This document shows positions 1-8,785 of a stretch of DNA of 64,000 bases, piece after piece. Location: positions 1-64,000 of IMG/VR virus record IMGVR_UViG_3300042897_000994. The stretch is one strand, 5' to 3'. The translations under genes and the position numbers were made by a program. Below the pieces are notes generated by a model, which was given only the letters and a program-made list of their open reading frames with translations, had not been told where the DNA came from and did no database searches. The stretch is from a virus. The first letter of the stretch is position 1; each line of letters starts with the position of its first letter.

Positions 1-1
1 T

Positions 2-2790
2 ACTTCAGGTTCGAGCGGTTCTTCGGGAACTAGCGGCAGTTCAGGTTCAAGCGGTACCAGTGGTTCATCAGGTACTTCAGGCTCAAGTGGTTCTTCTGGA
101 ACGAGTGGTTCATCAGGTTCAAGTGGTACCTCAGGAAGTTCAGGTATATCAGGTGTAGATGGTACTGATGGAAGTTCTGGTTCTAGTGGTTCGAGCGGAA
201 CATCTGGTTCAAGTGGTTCTTCAGGAACATCTGGTTCGTCTGGAACAAGTGGTTCATCGGGAACTTCAGGTTCTTCAGGATCATCTGGAACGAGTGGTTC
301 TTCAGGTTCATCAGGAACCTCAGGCTCGTCTGGTACTTCGGGAAGTTCTGGGACATCTGGCTCATCTGGAACGAGTGGTTCTAGTGGAAGCTCGGGGACT
401 TCAGGTTCATCAGGTTCTTCAGGAACTGGAGGAACATCAGGTTCATCGGGTACTAGTGGTTCATCAGGTACTTCAGGAAGTTCTGGAACATCTGGATCGA
501 GTGGCTCGAGTGGAACAAGCGGAAGTTCAGGTTCATCAGGAACTAGTGGAAGTTCAGGATCGAGTGGAAGTTCAGGAACGAGTGGAACTAGTGGAGTTAG
601 TGGAGCATCTGGTACTAGCGGAACATCAGGTTCAAGTGGTACAAGTGGAAGCTCAGGCGCAACAGGAGCACAAGGCGTTCAGGGAGCACAGGGAGCACAA
701 GGCGTTCAAGGTGCACAAGGAAACCAAGGAGCACAGGGAGCACAAGGAAACCAAGGAGCACAGGGAGCACAGGGCGTTCAAGGAGCAACTGGAAACCAAG
801 GCGCACAAGGAGCACAAGGAGCTGCAGGATCAAGTGGATCTTCAGGAACTTCAGGTGCAACAGGAGCACAAGGCGTTCAAGGTGCACAAGGAAACCAAGG
901 AGCACAGGGTGCACAAGGAAACCAAGGAGCACAGGGAGCACAAGGAAACCAAGGAGCACAGGGAGCACAGGGTGTTCAAGGAGCAACTGGAAACCAAGGC
1001 GCACAAGGAGCACAAGGAGCTGCAGGATCAAGTGGATCAAGCGGAACGAGTGGTTCATCTGGTTCTTCAGGTTCATCAGGAACTTCGGGTTCATCTGGAA
1101 CAAGTGGTTCAAGTGGAACGAGTGGTTCAAGTGGTTCTTCTGGAACTAGTGGTTCTTCCGGTATATCGGGTGTAGATGGTACCGACGGAAGCTCTGGATC
1201 GAGTGGAAGTTCAGGAACTTCAGGAGCACAAGGTGCACAAGGTGCACAAGGTGTTCAAGGGGCACAAGGAAACCAAGGAGCGCAGGGAGCGCAAGGAAAC
1301 CAAGGAGCACAAGGAGCACAGGGTGTTCAAGGAGCAACGGGAAACCAAGGAGCACAGGGAGCACAAGGAGCTGCTGGATCAAGTGGTTCAAGCGGAACTT
1401 CAGGTGCAACAGGAAACCAGGGAGCACAAGGAGCACAAGGAGCACAAGGTGTTCAAGGAGCACAAGGAGCACAAGGTGTTCAAGGAGCACAAGGAGCACA
1501 AGGTGTTCAAGGAGCAACAGGAAACCAAGGAGCACAAGGAGCGCAAGGAAACCAAGGAGCACAAGGAGCACAGGGTGTTCAAGGAGCAACAGGAAACCAA
1601 GGAGCACAGGGAGCACAAGGAGCTGCTGGATCAAGTGGTTCAAGCGGAACTTCAGGTGCAACAGGAAACCAGGGAGCACAAGGAGCACAAGGTGTTCAAG
1701 GAGCACAAGGAGCACAAGGTGTTCAAGGAGCACAAGGAGCACAAGGTGTTCAAGGAGCAACAGGAAACCAAGGAGCACAAGGAGCACAAGGAGCTGCTGG
1801 ATCTTCGGGGTCGAGCGGAACTAGTGGTAGTTCCGGAACTAGTGGTAGTTCTGGGGTAAGTGGTATTGCTGGAACTAATGGTACATCTGGTTCTTCAGGA
1901 TCGAGCGGAACTTCAGGTGCAACAGGAAACCAAGGAGCACAAGGAGCACAGGGTGTTCAAGGAGCAACAGGAAACCAAGGGGCACAAGGAGCACAAGGAG
2001 CACAGGGTGTTCAAGGAGCAACAGGAAACCAAGGGGCACAAGGAGCACAAGGAGCGCAGGGTGTTCAAGGAGCAACAGGAAACCAAGGAGCACAAGGAGC
2101 TGCTGGATCTTCAGGATCGAGTGGAACTTCAGGTGCAACAGGAGCACAAGGTGTTCAAGGAGCAACAGGAAACCAAGGAGCACAAGGAGCACAGGGTGTT
2201 CAAGGAGCAACAGGAAACCAAGGAGCACAAGGAGCACAAGGAGCACAGGGTGTTCAAGGAGCAACAGGAAACCAAGGAGCACAAGGAGCACAAGGAGCAC
2301 AGGGTGTTCAAGGAGCAACAGGAAACCAAGGAGCACAAGGAGCTGCTGGATCTTCAGGATCGAGTGGAACTTCAGGTGCAACAGGAAACCAAGGAGCACA
2401 AGGAGCACAAGGTGTTCAAGGAGCAACAGGAAACCAAGGGGCACAAGGAGCACAGGGTGTTCAAGGAGCAACAGGAAACCAAGGAGCACAAGGTGCACAA
2501 GGTGTTCAAGGAGCAACAGGAAACCAAGGAGCACAAGGAGCACAGGGTGTTCAAGGAGCAACAGGAAACCAAGGAGCACAAGGTGCCGGAGGAGCTGCTG
2601 GATCTTCAGGATCGAGTGGAACTTCAGGTGCAACAGGAAACCAAGGAGCACAAGGAAACCAAGGAGCACAAGGAGCACAAGGAAATGCAGGAGCGCAAGG
2701 AGCACAAGGAAATGCAGGAGCACAGGGAGCACAAGGAAATGCAGGAGCACAGGGGGCACAAGGAAATGCAGGAGCACAAGGGGCACAAGG
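2..2790 (+). repeat. Collagen-type coding repeats (two interleaved repeat classes)
   Basis: Gly-X-Y coding triplets run without interruption. Serine-rich blocks (GSSGTSG) fill about 2-655 and reappear near 1025-1228 and 1801-1912. Glutamine-rich blocks fill most of the rest. Near the 3' end a higher-order unit of about 243 nt recurs; the junction encoding [12 protein letters not shown] is found near 2100, 2343 and 2594. The repeat is richer in G and C than the rest of the window and stays open in several other frames and on the other strand. Confidence 0.9.
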
Positions 2791-3277
2791 TGCAGCGGTA
2801 TCAGTGTCTGGAACCAACAATACAGTAGTTAAATTTACAGGCGCAAGTACAGTAGGAAATAGCCAGATCACGGACGATGGTACTACCGTTACTATGACGG
2901 GAAGACTCGGAGTTGGTTCCGGTGTTAGTGTACCAGCAACCAATGGGGTAATTGTTGCAACAAATGATGTAATAGCTTTTGCTTCCTCCGACTCTAGGTT
3001 AAAAGATAATAAAACTATTCTGACTAACCCTCTAGATAAAGTTTCTAAACTGAATGGGTACGAGTTCGATTGGATCCCGATGCTTGGAATTCACGAAAAT
3101 GAAGGACACGATATTGGTTTAATAGCACAAGAGGTTGAAAAAGTACTGCCAGAAATTGTTAAAACTCGTGATAATGGATATAAAGCTATTAGATACGAGA
3201 AGATCGTTCCTCTACTAATTGAAGCTATTAAAGAGCTAAGCGCGGAGATAGATAAATTAAAAAGTAAAAAATCATAA
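2..3277 (+). CDS. Collagen-like tail fibre with C-terminal S74 self-cleaving chaperone domain (5' truncated)
   Basis: The reading frame is open from the first in-frame base, so the gene begins before the window; 1091 codons are visible. About 930 residues are Gly-X-Y triplets, first serine/threonine-rich (GSSGTSG) and then glutamine/alanine-rich ([16 protein letters not shown]), which should form a long collagen-like triple-helical shaft. A short beta-rich stretch follows, then an S74 peptidase/intramolecular chaperone domain. It holds the S-D-S-R-L-K motif (Ser codon at 2987, Lys codon at 3002, spaced i to i+5 as in endosialidase chaperones), the conserved G-L-I-A-Q-E-V-E segment and a terminal helix ending in an amphipathic coiled coil. 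By family knowledge the C-terminal ~95 residues help trimerise the fibre and are then cut off before the serine. The next gene starts 2 nt after the stop. Shaft and chaperone are clear; the receptor-binding part is not recognised. Confidence 0.9.
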   Translation, partial: TSGSSGSSGTSGSSGSSGTSGSSGTSGSSGSSGTSGSSGSSGTSGSSGISGVDGTDGSSGSSGSSGTSGSSGSSGTSGSSGTSGSSGTSGSSGSSGTSGSSGSSGTSGSSGTSGSSGTSGSSGTSGSSGSSGTSGSSGSSGTGGTSGSSGTSGSSGTSGSSGTSGSSGSSGTSGSSGSSGTSGSSGSSGSSGTSGTSGVSGASGTSGTSGSSGTSGSSGATGAQGVQGAQGAQGVQGAQGNQGAQGAQGNQGAQGAQGVQGATGNQGAQGAQGAAGSSGSSGTSGATGAQGVQGAQGNQGAQGAQGNQGAQGAQGNQGAQGAQGVQGATGNQGAQGAQGAAGSSGSSGTSGSSGSSGSSGTSGSSGTSGSSGTSGSSGSSGTSGSSGISGVDGTDGSSGSSGSSGTSGAQGAQGAQGVQGAQGNQGAQGAQGNQGAQGAQGVQGATGNQGAQGAQGAAGSSGSSGTSGATGNQGAQGAQGAQGVQGAQGAQGVQGAQGAQGVQGATGNQGAQGAQGNQGAQGAQGVQGATGNQGAQGAQGAAGSSGSSGTSGATGNQGAQGAQGVQGAQGAQGVQGAQGAQGVQGATGNQGAQGAQGAAGSSGSSGTSGSSGTSGSSGVSGIAGTNGTSGSSGSSGTSGATGNQGAQGAQGVQGATGNQGAQGAQGAQGVQGATGNQGAQGAQGAQGVQGATGNQGAQGAAGSSGSSGTSGATGAQGVQGATGNQGAQGAQGVQGATGNQGAQGAQGAQGVQGATGNQGAQGAQGAQGVQGATGNQGAQGAAGSSGSSGTSGATGNQGAQGAQGVQGATGNQGAQGAQGVQGATGNQGAQGAQGVQGATGNQGAQGAQGVQGATGNQGAQGAGGAAGSSGSSGTSGATGNQGAQGNQGAQGAQGNAGAQGAQGNAGAQGAQGNAGAQGAQGNAGAQGAQGAAVSVSGTNNTVVKFTGASTVGNSQITDDGTTVTMTGRLGVGSGVSVPATNGVIVATNDVIAFASSDSRLKDNKTILTNPLDKVSKLNGYEFDWIPMLGIHENEGHDIGLIAQEVEKVLPEIVKTRDNGYKAIRYEKIVPLLIEAIKELSAEIDKLKSKKS

Positions 3278-3279
3278 TT

Positions 3280-3990
3280 ATGACAACACCAGCATCTGGA
3301 CAAATTTCAATGGACGACGTTAAAGCCGAGGTTGGTTTCGGTAATCCAGTAAAAATGTCAGATTTATACGGTTTAGCTCTTGTGCAGGGCGCGGGCGGAT
3401 TGATGTATCATAATCTAAATATGTCTCCTGGTAATGCAACAACGGCCAAGGTTGCAATCTATGATCCAAACAATGCAAATCAAAATAGGTCTTTAGATAA
3501 TTGGTACAACTACGATCAAACTCCAAATATAGTATTAAACTTTGATGTAATAAACCAGGTAGGCACAGGAGACATTATTTTTGAGCTTTATATAGTTGAT
3601 CCTGACACTGCACCCCCAACGTTTATTCAATTTAACCCCCCTTACACAGGAAACCTGGCACCTGCTGGTGGTAATGTTAGTGAAACAAATTTTGATACGG
3701 GAGTGCCCGTTGCGAGCATTGTGCAGGGTTACAAAATCGGGGTGGAAGCTGCTTATGCACCTAATCCTCCACCTCCCCCCACCCCGGCGGTTGCTATAAC
3801 AGCAGACGTATTTGGAGCTGCGAGTGATACTGATGGTGTAGGTCCTGGTACGTTTAGAAGAGGATTAGGTCCAACCTTCGACACGGACACTCCGCTGCCA
3901 CAAACAATAATTGTTGACGGAAATACCCCATCCGGGAGAACGGAAATTTTGATTAACAAGAGAACCACTTTTACGTTAACTTTTGTGTAA
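3280..3990 (+). CDS. Putative virion/tail-associated protein
   Basis: The protein has 236 residues. It starts 2 nt after the tail fibre stop, so it is probably co-translated with it. Its N-terminus (GQISMDDVKAEVG) resembles a short segment common at the start of many phage tail-associated proteins of unknown function. The middle is beta-rich and carries a proline run near residues 162-168. No transmembrane segment or catalytic motif is visible. Its position directly after the fibre suggests an adhesin cap, fibre attachment or fibre assembly role, but that is inference. Confidence 0.55.
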   Translation: MTTPASGQISMDDVKAEVGFGNPVKMSDLYGLALVQGAGGLMYHNLNMSPGNATTAKVAIYDPNNANQNRSLDNWYNYDQTPNIVLNFDVINQVGTGDIIFELYIVDPDTAPPTFIQFNPPYTGNLAPAGGNVSETNFDTGVPVASIVQGYKIGVEAAYAPNPPPPPTPAVAITADVFGAASDTDGVGPGTFRRGLGPTFDTDTPLPQTIIVDGNTPSGRTEILINKRTTFTLTFV

Positions 3991-4041
3991 TTCTCCGTTT
4001 CTTCCGGTTATGTAAGTTAAAACATTAACGTACTAAAGATC

Positions 4042-4065
4042 TAGTTTCTTAAAAAGATGAAACTA
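4042..4065 (+). terminator. Possible weak terminator hairpin
   Basis: Inverted repeat TAGTTTC / GAAACTA (7 bp stem, 10 nt loop) in the 102 nt gap after the fibre gene pair, followed by a T-rich stretch. The stem is AT-rich, so this is weak evidence. Confidence 0.3.
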
Positions 4066-4092
4066 TTTCTAAATTTCTTCTAAAAGTTAAAT

Positions 4093-4578
4093 ATGTCTAC
4101 AATAAAGAACGATATTTTTTACGAGTGGGTGAAAGGTGATTATACCGGAAACCTAGAAAAAATAACTTCTGAAGAGATTGAAAATGGAATAGAGTGGATT
4201 AATTTCGAGAGCGGCAGAAGAATAAACAAATCTCTTTTTGGAGAATTTTTACTCATAAATGAAAATGGAGTAAGTTCTATAGAACCTATCGGAAATCTGA
4301 CAGTGCCAGTAGTTTCTCCAAAGATTCAAGTTCAAGAAGAAAAATTACAAGAAAGTCCAATTTCAATCTTATTAAAGACACAAAAGAAAAGAAAAACAGA
4401 AAAGATGGTTTTAGAATTCGATCTAGAATTACCTTCGCCTGAAATACTTTTGATTATGTATGAATCTTTTGGTGAAGATCTTTTTTCTGAAATATATAAG
4501 ATGAATCTTTCTAATTTTAAAGATTCTTTACCCTCTAAATTTGATGAAGCTATAAAATCTTACTTAAAAATAAAATGA
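4093..4578 (+). CDS. Hypothetical protein, 161 aa
   Basis: I do not recognise this protein. It is charged and soluble-looking, with a Lys/Glu-rich middle (about residues 75-105) between two apparently folded parts. It starts after the leader AAAAGTTAAAT, with no Shine-Dalgarno. Its stop overlaps the next start (ATGA), so it opens a run of four small co-directional genes at 4.1-5.8 kb. Confidence 0.7.
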   Translation: MSTIKNDIFYEWVKGDYTGNLEKITSEEIENGIEWINFESGRRINKSLFGEFLLINENGVSSIEPIGNLTVPVVSPKIQVQEEKLQESPISILLKTQKKRKTEKMVLEFDLELPSPEILLIMYESFGEDLFSEIYKMNLSNFKDSLPSKFDEAIKSYLKIK

Positions 4579-4853
4579 GTATAACAAGAAGACAAAAAAG
4601 AGCCTATAAAAAGGCTACCGGAGACCTAAAAAGAAAAAGATCCCAGAGTGTTTCTAACTGGATAGAAGAAGTTAGAAATAATATAAAAGAAGGTCAAAAC
4701 ATGCATCTAGCGTTTGTCGATCATCAGGATAAAATGGTATATGAACAGCTCCAAAAAAAGGAAGAGTCGATCATCGAGTGGCTTCGTGATAAAGGATATA
4801 ATGAAGATCAAATAAAGACTCACCTCGACTCTTGGTATCAATCTCTAGCGTAA
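4575..4853 (+). CDS. Hypothetical small basic/helical protein, 92 aa
   Basis: The start overlaps the upstream stop by 4 nt (ATGA), implying translational coupling. The N-terminal ~25 residues are strongly basic (RRQKRAYKKATGDLKRKR). The rest is predicted helical and ends in YNEDQIKTHLDSWYQSL. The basic end could bind nucleic acid, but no family is recognised. Confidence 0.7.
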   Translation: MSITRRQKRAYKKATGDLKRKRSQSVSNWIEEVRNNIKEGQNMHLAFVDHQDKMVYEQLQKKEESIIEWLRDKGYNEDQIKTHLDSWYQSLA

Positions 4854-4855
4854 GA

Positions 4856-5248
4856 ATGTTATTTAATTGTGTCTATTCTAGGGATGCAGTTAATATAAAT
4901 CTCTTTCTAAGAGAAAGAGAAGGTCTTGTTGTCAGCTATATTGATATTACAAATAAGCTCTCTAAAAGAGACGTTTATAACGAAGAGCCCAGTGATGATA
5001 TAGTAGCCTTTCATGTATTTTCTTCTCTTCGAGAATCTTTATCTCTGGTTCAAGATTCTGAGAATTTGTTTTATGTTCTTAGCTCTACCGAAACTGAGAT
5101 TATGGAAAATTTAAGAGAATTAATTGAAGAAATTTATCAGAAAGAATTTATTTTCAATCTGTACATACACGAAGGAGAAACCCCCGAGAATGATTCTGTC
5201 TTTGATAATATTCTGTATTACAAAAATGAAGAAACACAGAATTTTTAA
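4856..5248 (+). CDS. Hypothetical protein, 130 aa
   Basis: I place the start at the ATG at 4856, 2 nt after the upstream stop. The frame also holds a TTG at 4832, but that would overlap the previous gene and adds eight residues without clear value. The protein is acidic and mixed alpha/beta with no recognised motif. It is part of the small-gene run with its neighbours. Confidence 0.65.
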   Translation: MLFNCVYSRDAVNINLFLREREGLVVSYIDITNKLSKRDVYNEEPSDDIVAFHVFSSLRESLSLVQDSENLFYVLSSTETEIMENLRELIEEIYQKEFIFNLYIHEGETPENDSVFDNILYYKNEETQNF

Positions 5249-5777
5249 TAAAGGTGATCAGATTCATTGTTTTTTAACTTCATATACGCATCCGAAGATC
5301 TTTCTTCCGGTAAAAGCTATTATTAAAGAAACTCAATGGGATACTGTAAATCCTAAGTATCTTATTAAAGTTTTAAAATTTTACGATTCATATCTTTTTC
5401 TGAGAAATACTCTTTTTGAAATGAATTTTTCTAATTCTTTTGAAAAGAGAGCTCAACCTCTACCTATAAAAAAGGAAGACTATAAAAGAAACAAAGAGTT
5501 GGAAACTCAGATGTCATCTGAAGATCCGCGTTTTTATATAGTAGTAGATTCTATATTGGCGGTAAAGACTTATAATGATCTATCAGATCTTTTTAACAAT
5601 TTACAATTTTTTCTAATATCAAGAGAGCTTTCTGAATTAAAAGAACTAATGACTAGAACCGTTTATCGAGGTTCTTTTAAAATTGATACTGAAAGAGAAT
5701 TTTCTATTAGACTCAAGAATGCGTTTGGAGACAAGTCCAAAGATTTAGATATTGATAAATTTTTAGATTCCCTTTAA
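5226..5777 (+). CDS. Hypothetical protein, 183 aa
   Basis: The frame is open from 5124, but the first 34 codons would lie over the previous gene. The ATG at 5226 gives a 23 nt overlap and a natural N-terminus (MKKHRIFNKGDQ), so I prefer it. The protein looks soluble, with a helical, charged C-terminal third ending in DIDKFLDSL. No family is recognised. It converges with the minus-strand cupin gene; the two stop codons overlap by 4 nt (5774-5777). Confidence 0.65.
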   Translation: MKKHRIFNKGDQIHCFLTSYTHPKIFLPVKAIIKETQWDTVNPKYLIKVLKFYDSYLFLRNTLFEMNFSNSFEKRAQPLPIKKEDYKRNKELETQMSSEDPRFYIVVDSILAVKTYNDLSDLFNNLQFFLISRELSELKELMTRTVYRGSFKIDTEREFSIRLKNAFGDKSKDLDIDKFLDSL

Positions 5778-6172
5778 GGTTTTTCCTTTTGAACTAATCC
5801 ATCAGGATGTTCAGCCGGTGTATAGATTACATATAACTTTAGATCTTCATCTCCATCATTAATGATGTTATGCTCTGTGCCAGCTGGTATTACTACTGCG
5901 TCATTAGTTTTAAATTCAAACTCTTTTCCGTTTAAAACTGCTTTACCAGAACCTGCTTCAACTCTTAAGAATTGATCTCCTTTTTTATGAACTTCGCTAC
6001 CTATTTCAGTACCTGGTTTGATGCTCATTAAAACAAGTTGGCTATAAGGCCCTGTAAAAAGAACCTTTCTATAGTTTTCGTTTTCAACTGTAGCTGTGTC
6101 TATATTTTCAAGCCAATAATCTTCGCTTGATTTTTTTTCTTCATTTAGAAATTCTTCGAATCTTTTGAGCAT
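5774..6172 (-). CDS. Cupin-domain protein with putative capsid-targeting N-terminus
   Basis: This is the only convincing minus-strand gene in the window. Residues ~25-132 match a well-known small single-domain bacterial cupin family. Visible family features are YRKVLFTGPYSQLVLMS, a metal-site region VHKKGDQF (His62), IPAGTEHNIIND with His101, and LKLYVIYTPAEHPDG. Such proteins fold as a beta barrel, often binding a metal; the substrate is unknown. Bacterial relatives, as I remember them, begin close to the cupin core, whereas this one carries an extra N-terminal peptide MLKRFEEFLNEE. That peptide resembles the T4 capsid-targeting sequence. A minus-strand copy of the late-promoter-like motif sits 12 nt upstream. 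I infer a late protein that may be packaged in the head. The fold is sure; the localisation is a hypothesis. Confidence 0.85.
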   Translation of the reverse strand: MLKRFEEFLNEEKKSSEDYWLENIDTATVENENYRKVLFTGPYSQLVLMSIKPGTEIGSEVHKKGDQFLRVEAGSGKAVLNGKEFEFKTNDAVVIPAGTEHNIINDGDEDLKLYVIYTPAEHPDGLVQKEKP

Positions 6173-6184
6173 TTTAACTTCTTT

Positions 6185-6193
6185 TTTTATATA
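6185..6193 (-). promoter_or_regulatory. Late-promoter-like element for the cupin gene
   Basis: Read on the minus strand, this is TATATAAAA followed by AAAG, with 12 nt between the core and the cupin ATG. Spacing and sequence match the plus-strand copies, including the one at 6225, so the two promoters are divergent and only 31 bp apart. Confidence 0.6.
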
Positions 6194-6224
6194 TTAAGAT
6201 ATTATGATAATCAAGTTAGGGGGA

Positions 6225-6233
6225 TATATAAAA
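6225..6233 (+). promoter_or_regulatory. Late-promoter-like element for the baseplate hub operon
   Basis: GGGGGATATATAAAAAAAA, core TATATAAAA, 12 nt before the ATG at 6246. It heads the gene run 6246-12931. The element resembles the T4 late promoter TATAAATA in place and base composition. Confidence 0.65.
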
Positions 6234-6245
6234 AAAATGTCCTAG

Positions 6246-8255
6246 ATGTCGTTAGTTGGAAAGCAAATTAATAGAATTACTGGAAGCGTAGAAGACTTTA
6301 ACGTAAATGCCGACGATATTAATTTGACTCAGGCTGTTAATGCTCTGAATGCAAATTCAAGCCTTAATTCTTCGTACGATAGTCTTTCAGCTCAGGCTGC
6401 TAAATCTTATTATACAAGAGAAAATAGTGATGAGGTAGATAGTTTTACGGTTCCGATTGGAGTTAAAAAACTTCCTCGATCGATTGCAAATACATATGCT
6501 CTTTTTCAATACAGAGGTATGTATGGGGCTTTGAATGAAGGATCGGATACACTGGCCAGTTCGTATTCTGATAACGTGAGTGGAGGTGGGTACAGAAGAT
6601 TAGTAGGTGGTGAACCTGCAGAAAATCCAACAGTTCAACAAATTCTTCAGTTTTTTGGTGATCAATCTGCAGATAAAAGCGGAGCTGGATTTGATGTTTT
6701 ATATGAACCTCAAGATTTTATTTTCTGTAAATACTACAGAAAAATCCCAAATAACTATCTAGTTACGTTGAGAAGATTTGGATCTCCGGCACCTGATAAT
6801 ATTTATAGCACTGCTGTTAGATATCAACCACAAGATTCTAATGGAAATGTGACCACAAATGGTCCTGCTCCCGCCGAAAATTTTCCGGTAGTTAAAACAA
6901 CTAAACCTGATATTGCACGAGCGGTAACTTGGATGGGAGAGACAACAGGAAATAAAATAGAAGAACTACTAAAGTTTACGTATGGATTTAACTATAAAGA
7001 TCAGGAAGGCACATTACAGGCTCACCAGAGACCAAATAACCAGGGTAGTGCTGAACAGTCTCCATTCTGGAATAAAATAGGTGGAGCGGGTAGAGCATTC
7101 TATCAACAAGTTTCAGGTGTAAATGCTGCTACTAAATGGAGAAATATCATAGGATCTGAGACAGGCGCTAATGATATTGACTGGTTAGGAACTACCTATG
7201 AAAACTATGTATTAGGACCTATCAACGTGATCAACAAAAACACAATTAGAGATACCGGTCTTAAATTTGAGCAGGATATCAAGCTCATATTTGAATATGA
7301 AATGAAATCTTTCAATCACATCAATCCTAAAGTTGCTATGCTTGATATGATGGCCAACTTGCTAGTCTTAACATATAATAATGCAAGTTTCTGGGGAGGA
7401 GCACACCGTTTCTACGGTAGCAATGGATATTCAATGCCGCCATTTGGTGATTTTTCAAAATTACAAAGAGGTGATATTGGCGGATTTTTAACCAGTGTAG
7501 TTAGTAATGTAACTACTAGAGTTAGAGATTCATTTATGGCTAAAGGTAAAGATGGTTCATATAGTCTTGATCCTAAAAAACTTGTGAATCAATTTTTAGG
7601 ATTCTTGAATAATGTGGCTGGAGACTTTCTCGGGCAATTTGCAATGGATAATTTCGGAGCTGGCCCAGCGGCAGTTGCGCTACCTGCACTTGTTAGCGGA
7701 GATCCACATGGATGTTGGCATGTAACAATCGGAAATCCTCTTAATCCTATTGCAATGATCGGAAATTTGCATTTAGAATCTTCAGACTTAACGTTCGGTC
7801 CTACTCTGGGTAGAGATGATTTTCCAACTTCGATGAAACTTGAAGTTGATCTTAAACATGCAAAACCTAGAGACAAAACAGATTTTGAAAGTATCTTTAA
7901 CGCAGGTAAAGGTAGACTTTACGCTACTGGATTTAATCAAGATATTTTGAATATTAAAGGGGTTGATTCCAGAGATAAAAGATCAGGCGGAAGCGGTGAT
8001 CCCCCAGGACAAAATCCAGGAGGTGCGGGCGGATCTGCAAATACTACAACAACTGGAAATAGTAGAAGAAAAACTCCTTCCAAGGGAGGAATTTCAGGAT
8101 CAGATCAACCTGCTACTGTTCTTTCAAATGCTCTAAGAAATCCTGCCGGTAGCATCTATCAGATGGGACAAGGATTAAGTGTTCAGAAGCTTAAAAACTA
8201 TGGAACGGATGTCGGAGAAGTTCTTAACCAAATAAGATTTAGAATTGACTCATGA
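6246..8255 (+). CDS. Baseplate/tail structural protein, 669 aa
   Basis: First gene of the hub operon. I do not recognise a named T4 homologue. The protein is soluble and aromatic-rich. Residues ~340-400 hold a segment typical of large tail structural proteins (KLIFEYEMKSFNHINPKVAM, then WGGAHRFYG). The C-terminal ~90 residues are Gly/Ser/Pro-rich and probably flexible. Neighbours are a LysM-like baseplate protein, a gp27-like hub and a gp5-like spike, so a central baseplate position is likely. The next gene overlaps its stop by 4 nt (ATGA). Confidence 0.6.
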   Translation: MSLVGKQINRITGSVEDFNVNADDINLTQAVNALNANSSLNSSYDSLSAQAAKSYYTRENSDEVDSFTVPIGVKKLPRSIANTYALFQYRGMYGALNEGSDTLASSYSDNVSGGGYRRLVGGEPAENPTVQQILQFFGDQSADKSGAGFDVLYEPQDFIFCKYYRKIPNNYLVTLRRFGSPAPDNIYSTAVRYQPQDSNGNVTTNGPAPAENFPVVKTTKPDIARAVTWMGETTGNKIEELLKFTYGFNYKDQEGTLQAHQRPNNQGSAEQSPFWNKIGGAGRAFYQQVSGVNAATKWRNIIGSETGANDIDWLGTTYENYVLGPINVINKNTIRDTGLKFEQDIKLIFEYEMKSFNHINPKVAMLDMMANLLVLTYNNASFWGGAHRFYGSNGYSMPPFGDFSKLQRGDIGGFLTSVVSNVTTRVRDSFMAKGKDGSYSLDPKKLVNQFLGFLNNVAGDFLGQFAMDNFGAGPAAVALPALVSGDPHGCWHVTIGNPLNPIAMIGNLHLESSDLTFGPTLGRDDFPTSMKLEVDLKHAKPRDKTDFESIFNAGKGRLYATGFNQDILNIKGVDSRDKRSGGSGDPPGQNPGGAGGSANTTTTGNSRRKTPSKGGISGSDQPATVLSNALRNPAGSIYQMGQGLSVQKLKNYGTDVGEVLNQIRFRIDS

Positions 8256-8785
8256 ATTTTAAAGTATTTGACTATAAGCCTACACTGATAGACGAAAACG
8301 GCGACGAGTTTTTTGATTTATCGGCTCCTGTATTTGATTATAATTCAGATACAGCAAAGGCACTCGTTTTTGTGAATCAAGAATATAATGGTAGAGCTGA
8401 CTTGATTGCGTTTGATCAATTCGGAGATGAAGGATATTTAGATAGTATTATGAAAGTAAACAATCTCTACAATCCGTTTGCTGTTGAAGAGGGGCAATTT
8501 TTGTTGATTCCTGCGGTAGAATCGGGAAGCCCTTTTTACACAAAACCTGCGCAGGTTCAACTTCCAGCAAATGACACAGCCACAACTCAATATCAGCAGC
8601 CTGATCCGAATAACGAAAAAGATAAAAACAGAGTTGAGAGACTAAAACAGATTGCAGCAAAACAATCCAATGGAGTAACTGTACCTCTACCTCCGAATGC
8701 TCTTCAGCCCGGAGAAGAGATGTTTAAAAAACAACCTAACAGCACTGTTATTGCTGGAGCTAACATGAATATTAGAACTGATTAA
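8252..8785 (+). CDS. gp53/LysM-like baseplate protein
   Basis: The protein has 177 residues. Residues ~45-90 (NGRADLIAFDQFGDEGYLDS, then IMKVNNLYNPFAVEEGQFLLIP) match the pattern of LysM-type baseplate proteins such as T4 gp53: a leading GRxDLIA, a central N-x-[IL]-x-[ND]-P-F and a terminal [LF]-x-IP. By family knowledge such proteins link wedge or hub components. The C-terminal half is low-complexity, rich in Gln, Pro and Asn. It is coupled to both neighbours through ATGA and TAATG junctions. Confidence 0.65.
   Translation: MNFKVFDYKPTLIDENGDEFFDLSAPVFDYNSDTAKALVFVNQEYNGRADLIAFDQFGDEGYLDSIMKVNNLYNPFAVEEGQFLLIPAVESGSPFYTKPAQVQLPANDTATTQYQQPDPNNEKDKNRVERLKQIAAKQSNGVTVPLPPNALQPGEEMFKKQPNSTVIAGANMNIRTD

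Noticed and set aside
2-2790. Short regular repeats considered as a CRISPR array
   Set aside because: Repeats are coding triplets in one frame with no unique spacers of constant length.
159-2828. Long open frames 159-1175, 1176-1859 and 1860-2828 on the plus strand
   Set aside because: They are shadows of the Gly-X-Y repeat in another frame; they read as Val/Leu/Gln/Glu/His strings, while the frame from base 2 gives a perfect collagen pattern joined to the S74 domain.
615-2943. Minus-strand open frames across the collagen repeat (for example 1875-2786 and 2551-2943)
   Set aside because: The repeat lacks stop codons on both strands because of its composition; the products are Leu/Pro or Cys/Ser repeats with no start signal.
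2804-3277. Separate 157-aa gene starting at the ATG at 2804
   Set aside because: The frame is continuous with the collagen repeat upstream, so this is the C-terminal part of the fibre; S74 domains work as fused chaperones.
5124-5225. Longer N-terminus for the 183-aa gene
   Set aside because: It would overlap the previous gene by 125 nt and encodes an unlikely hydrophobic/basic stretch; the ATG at 5226 is better.
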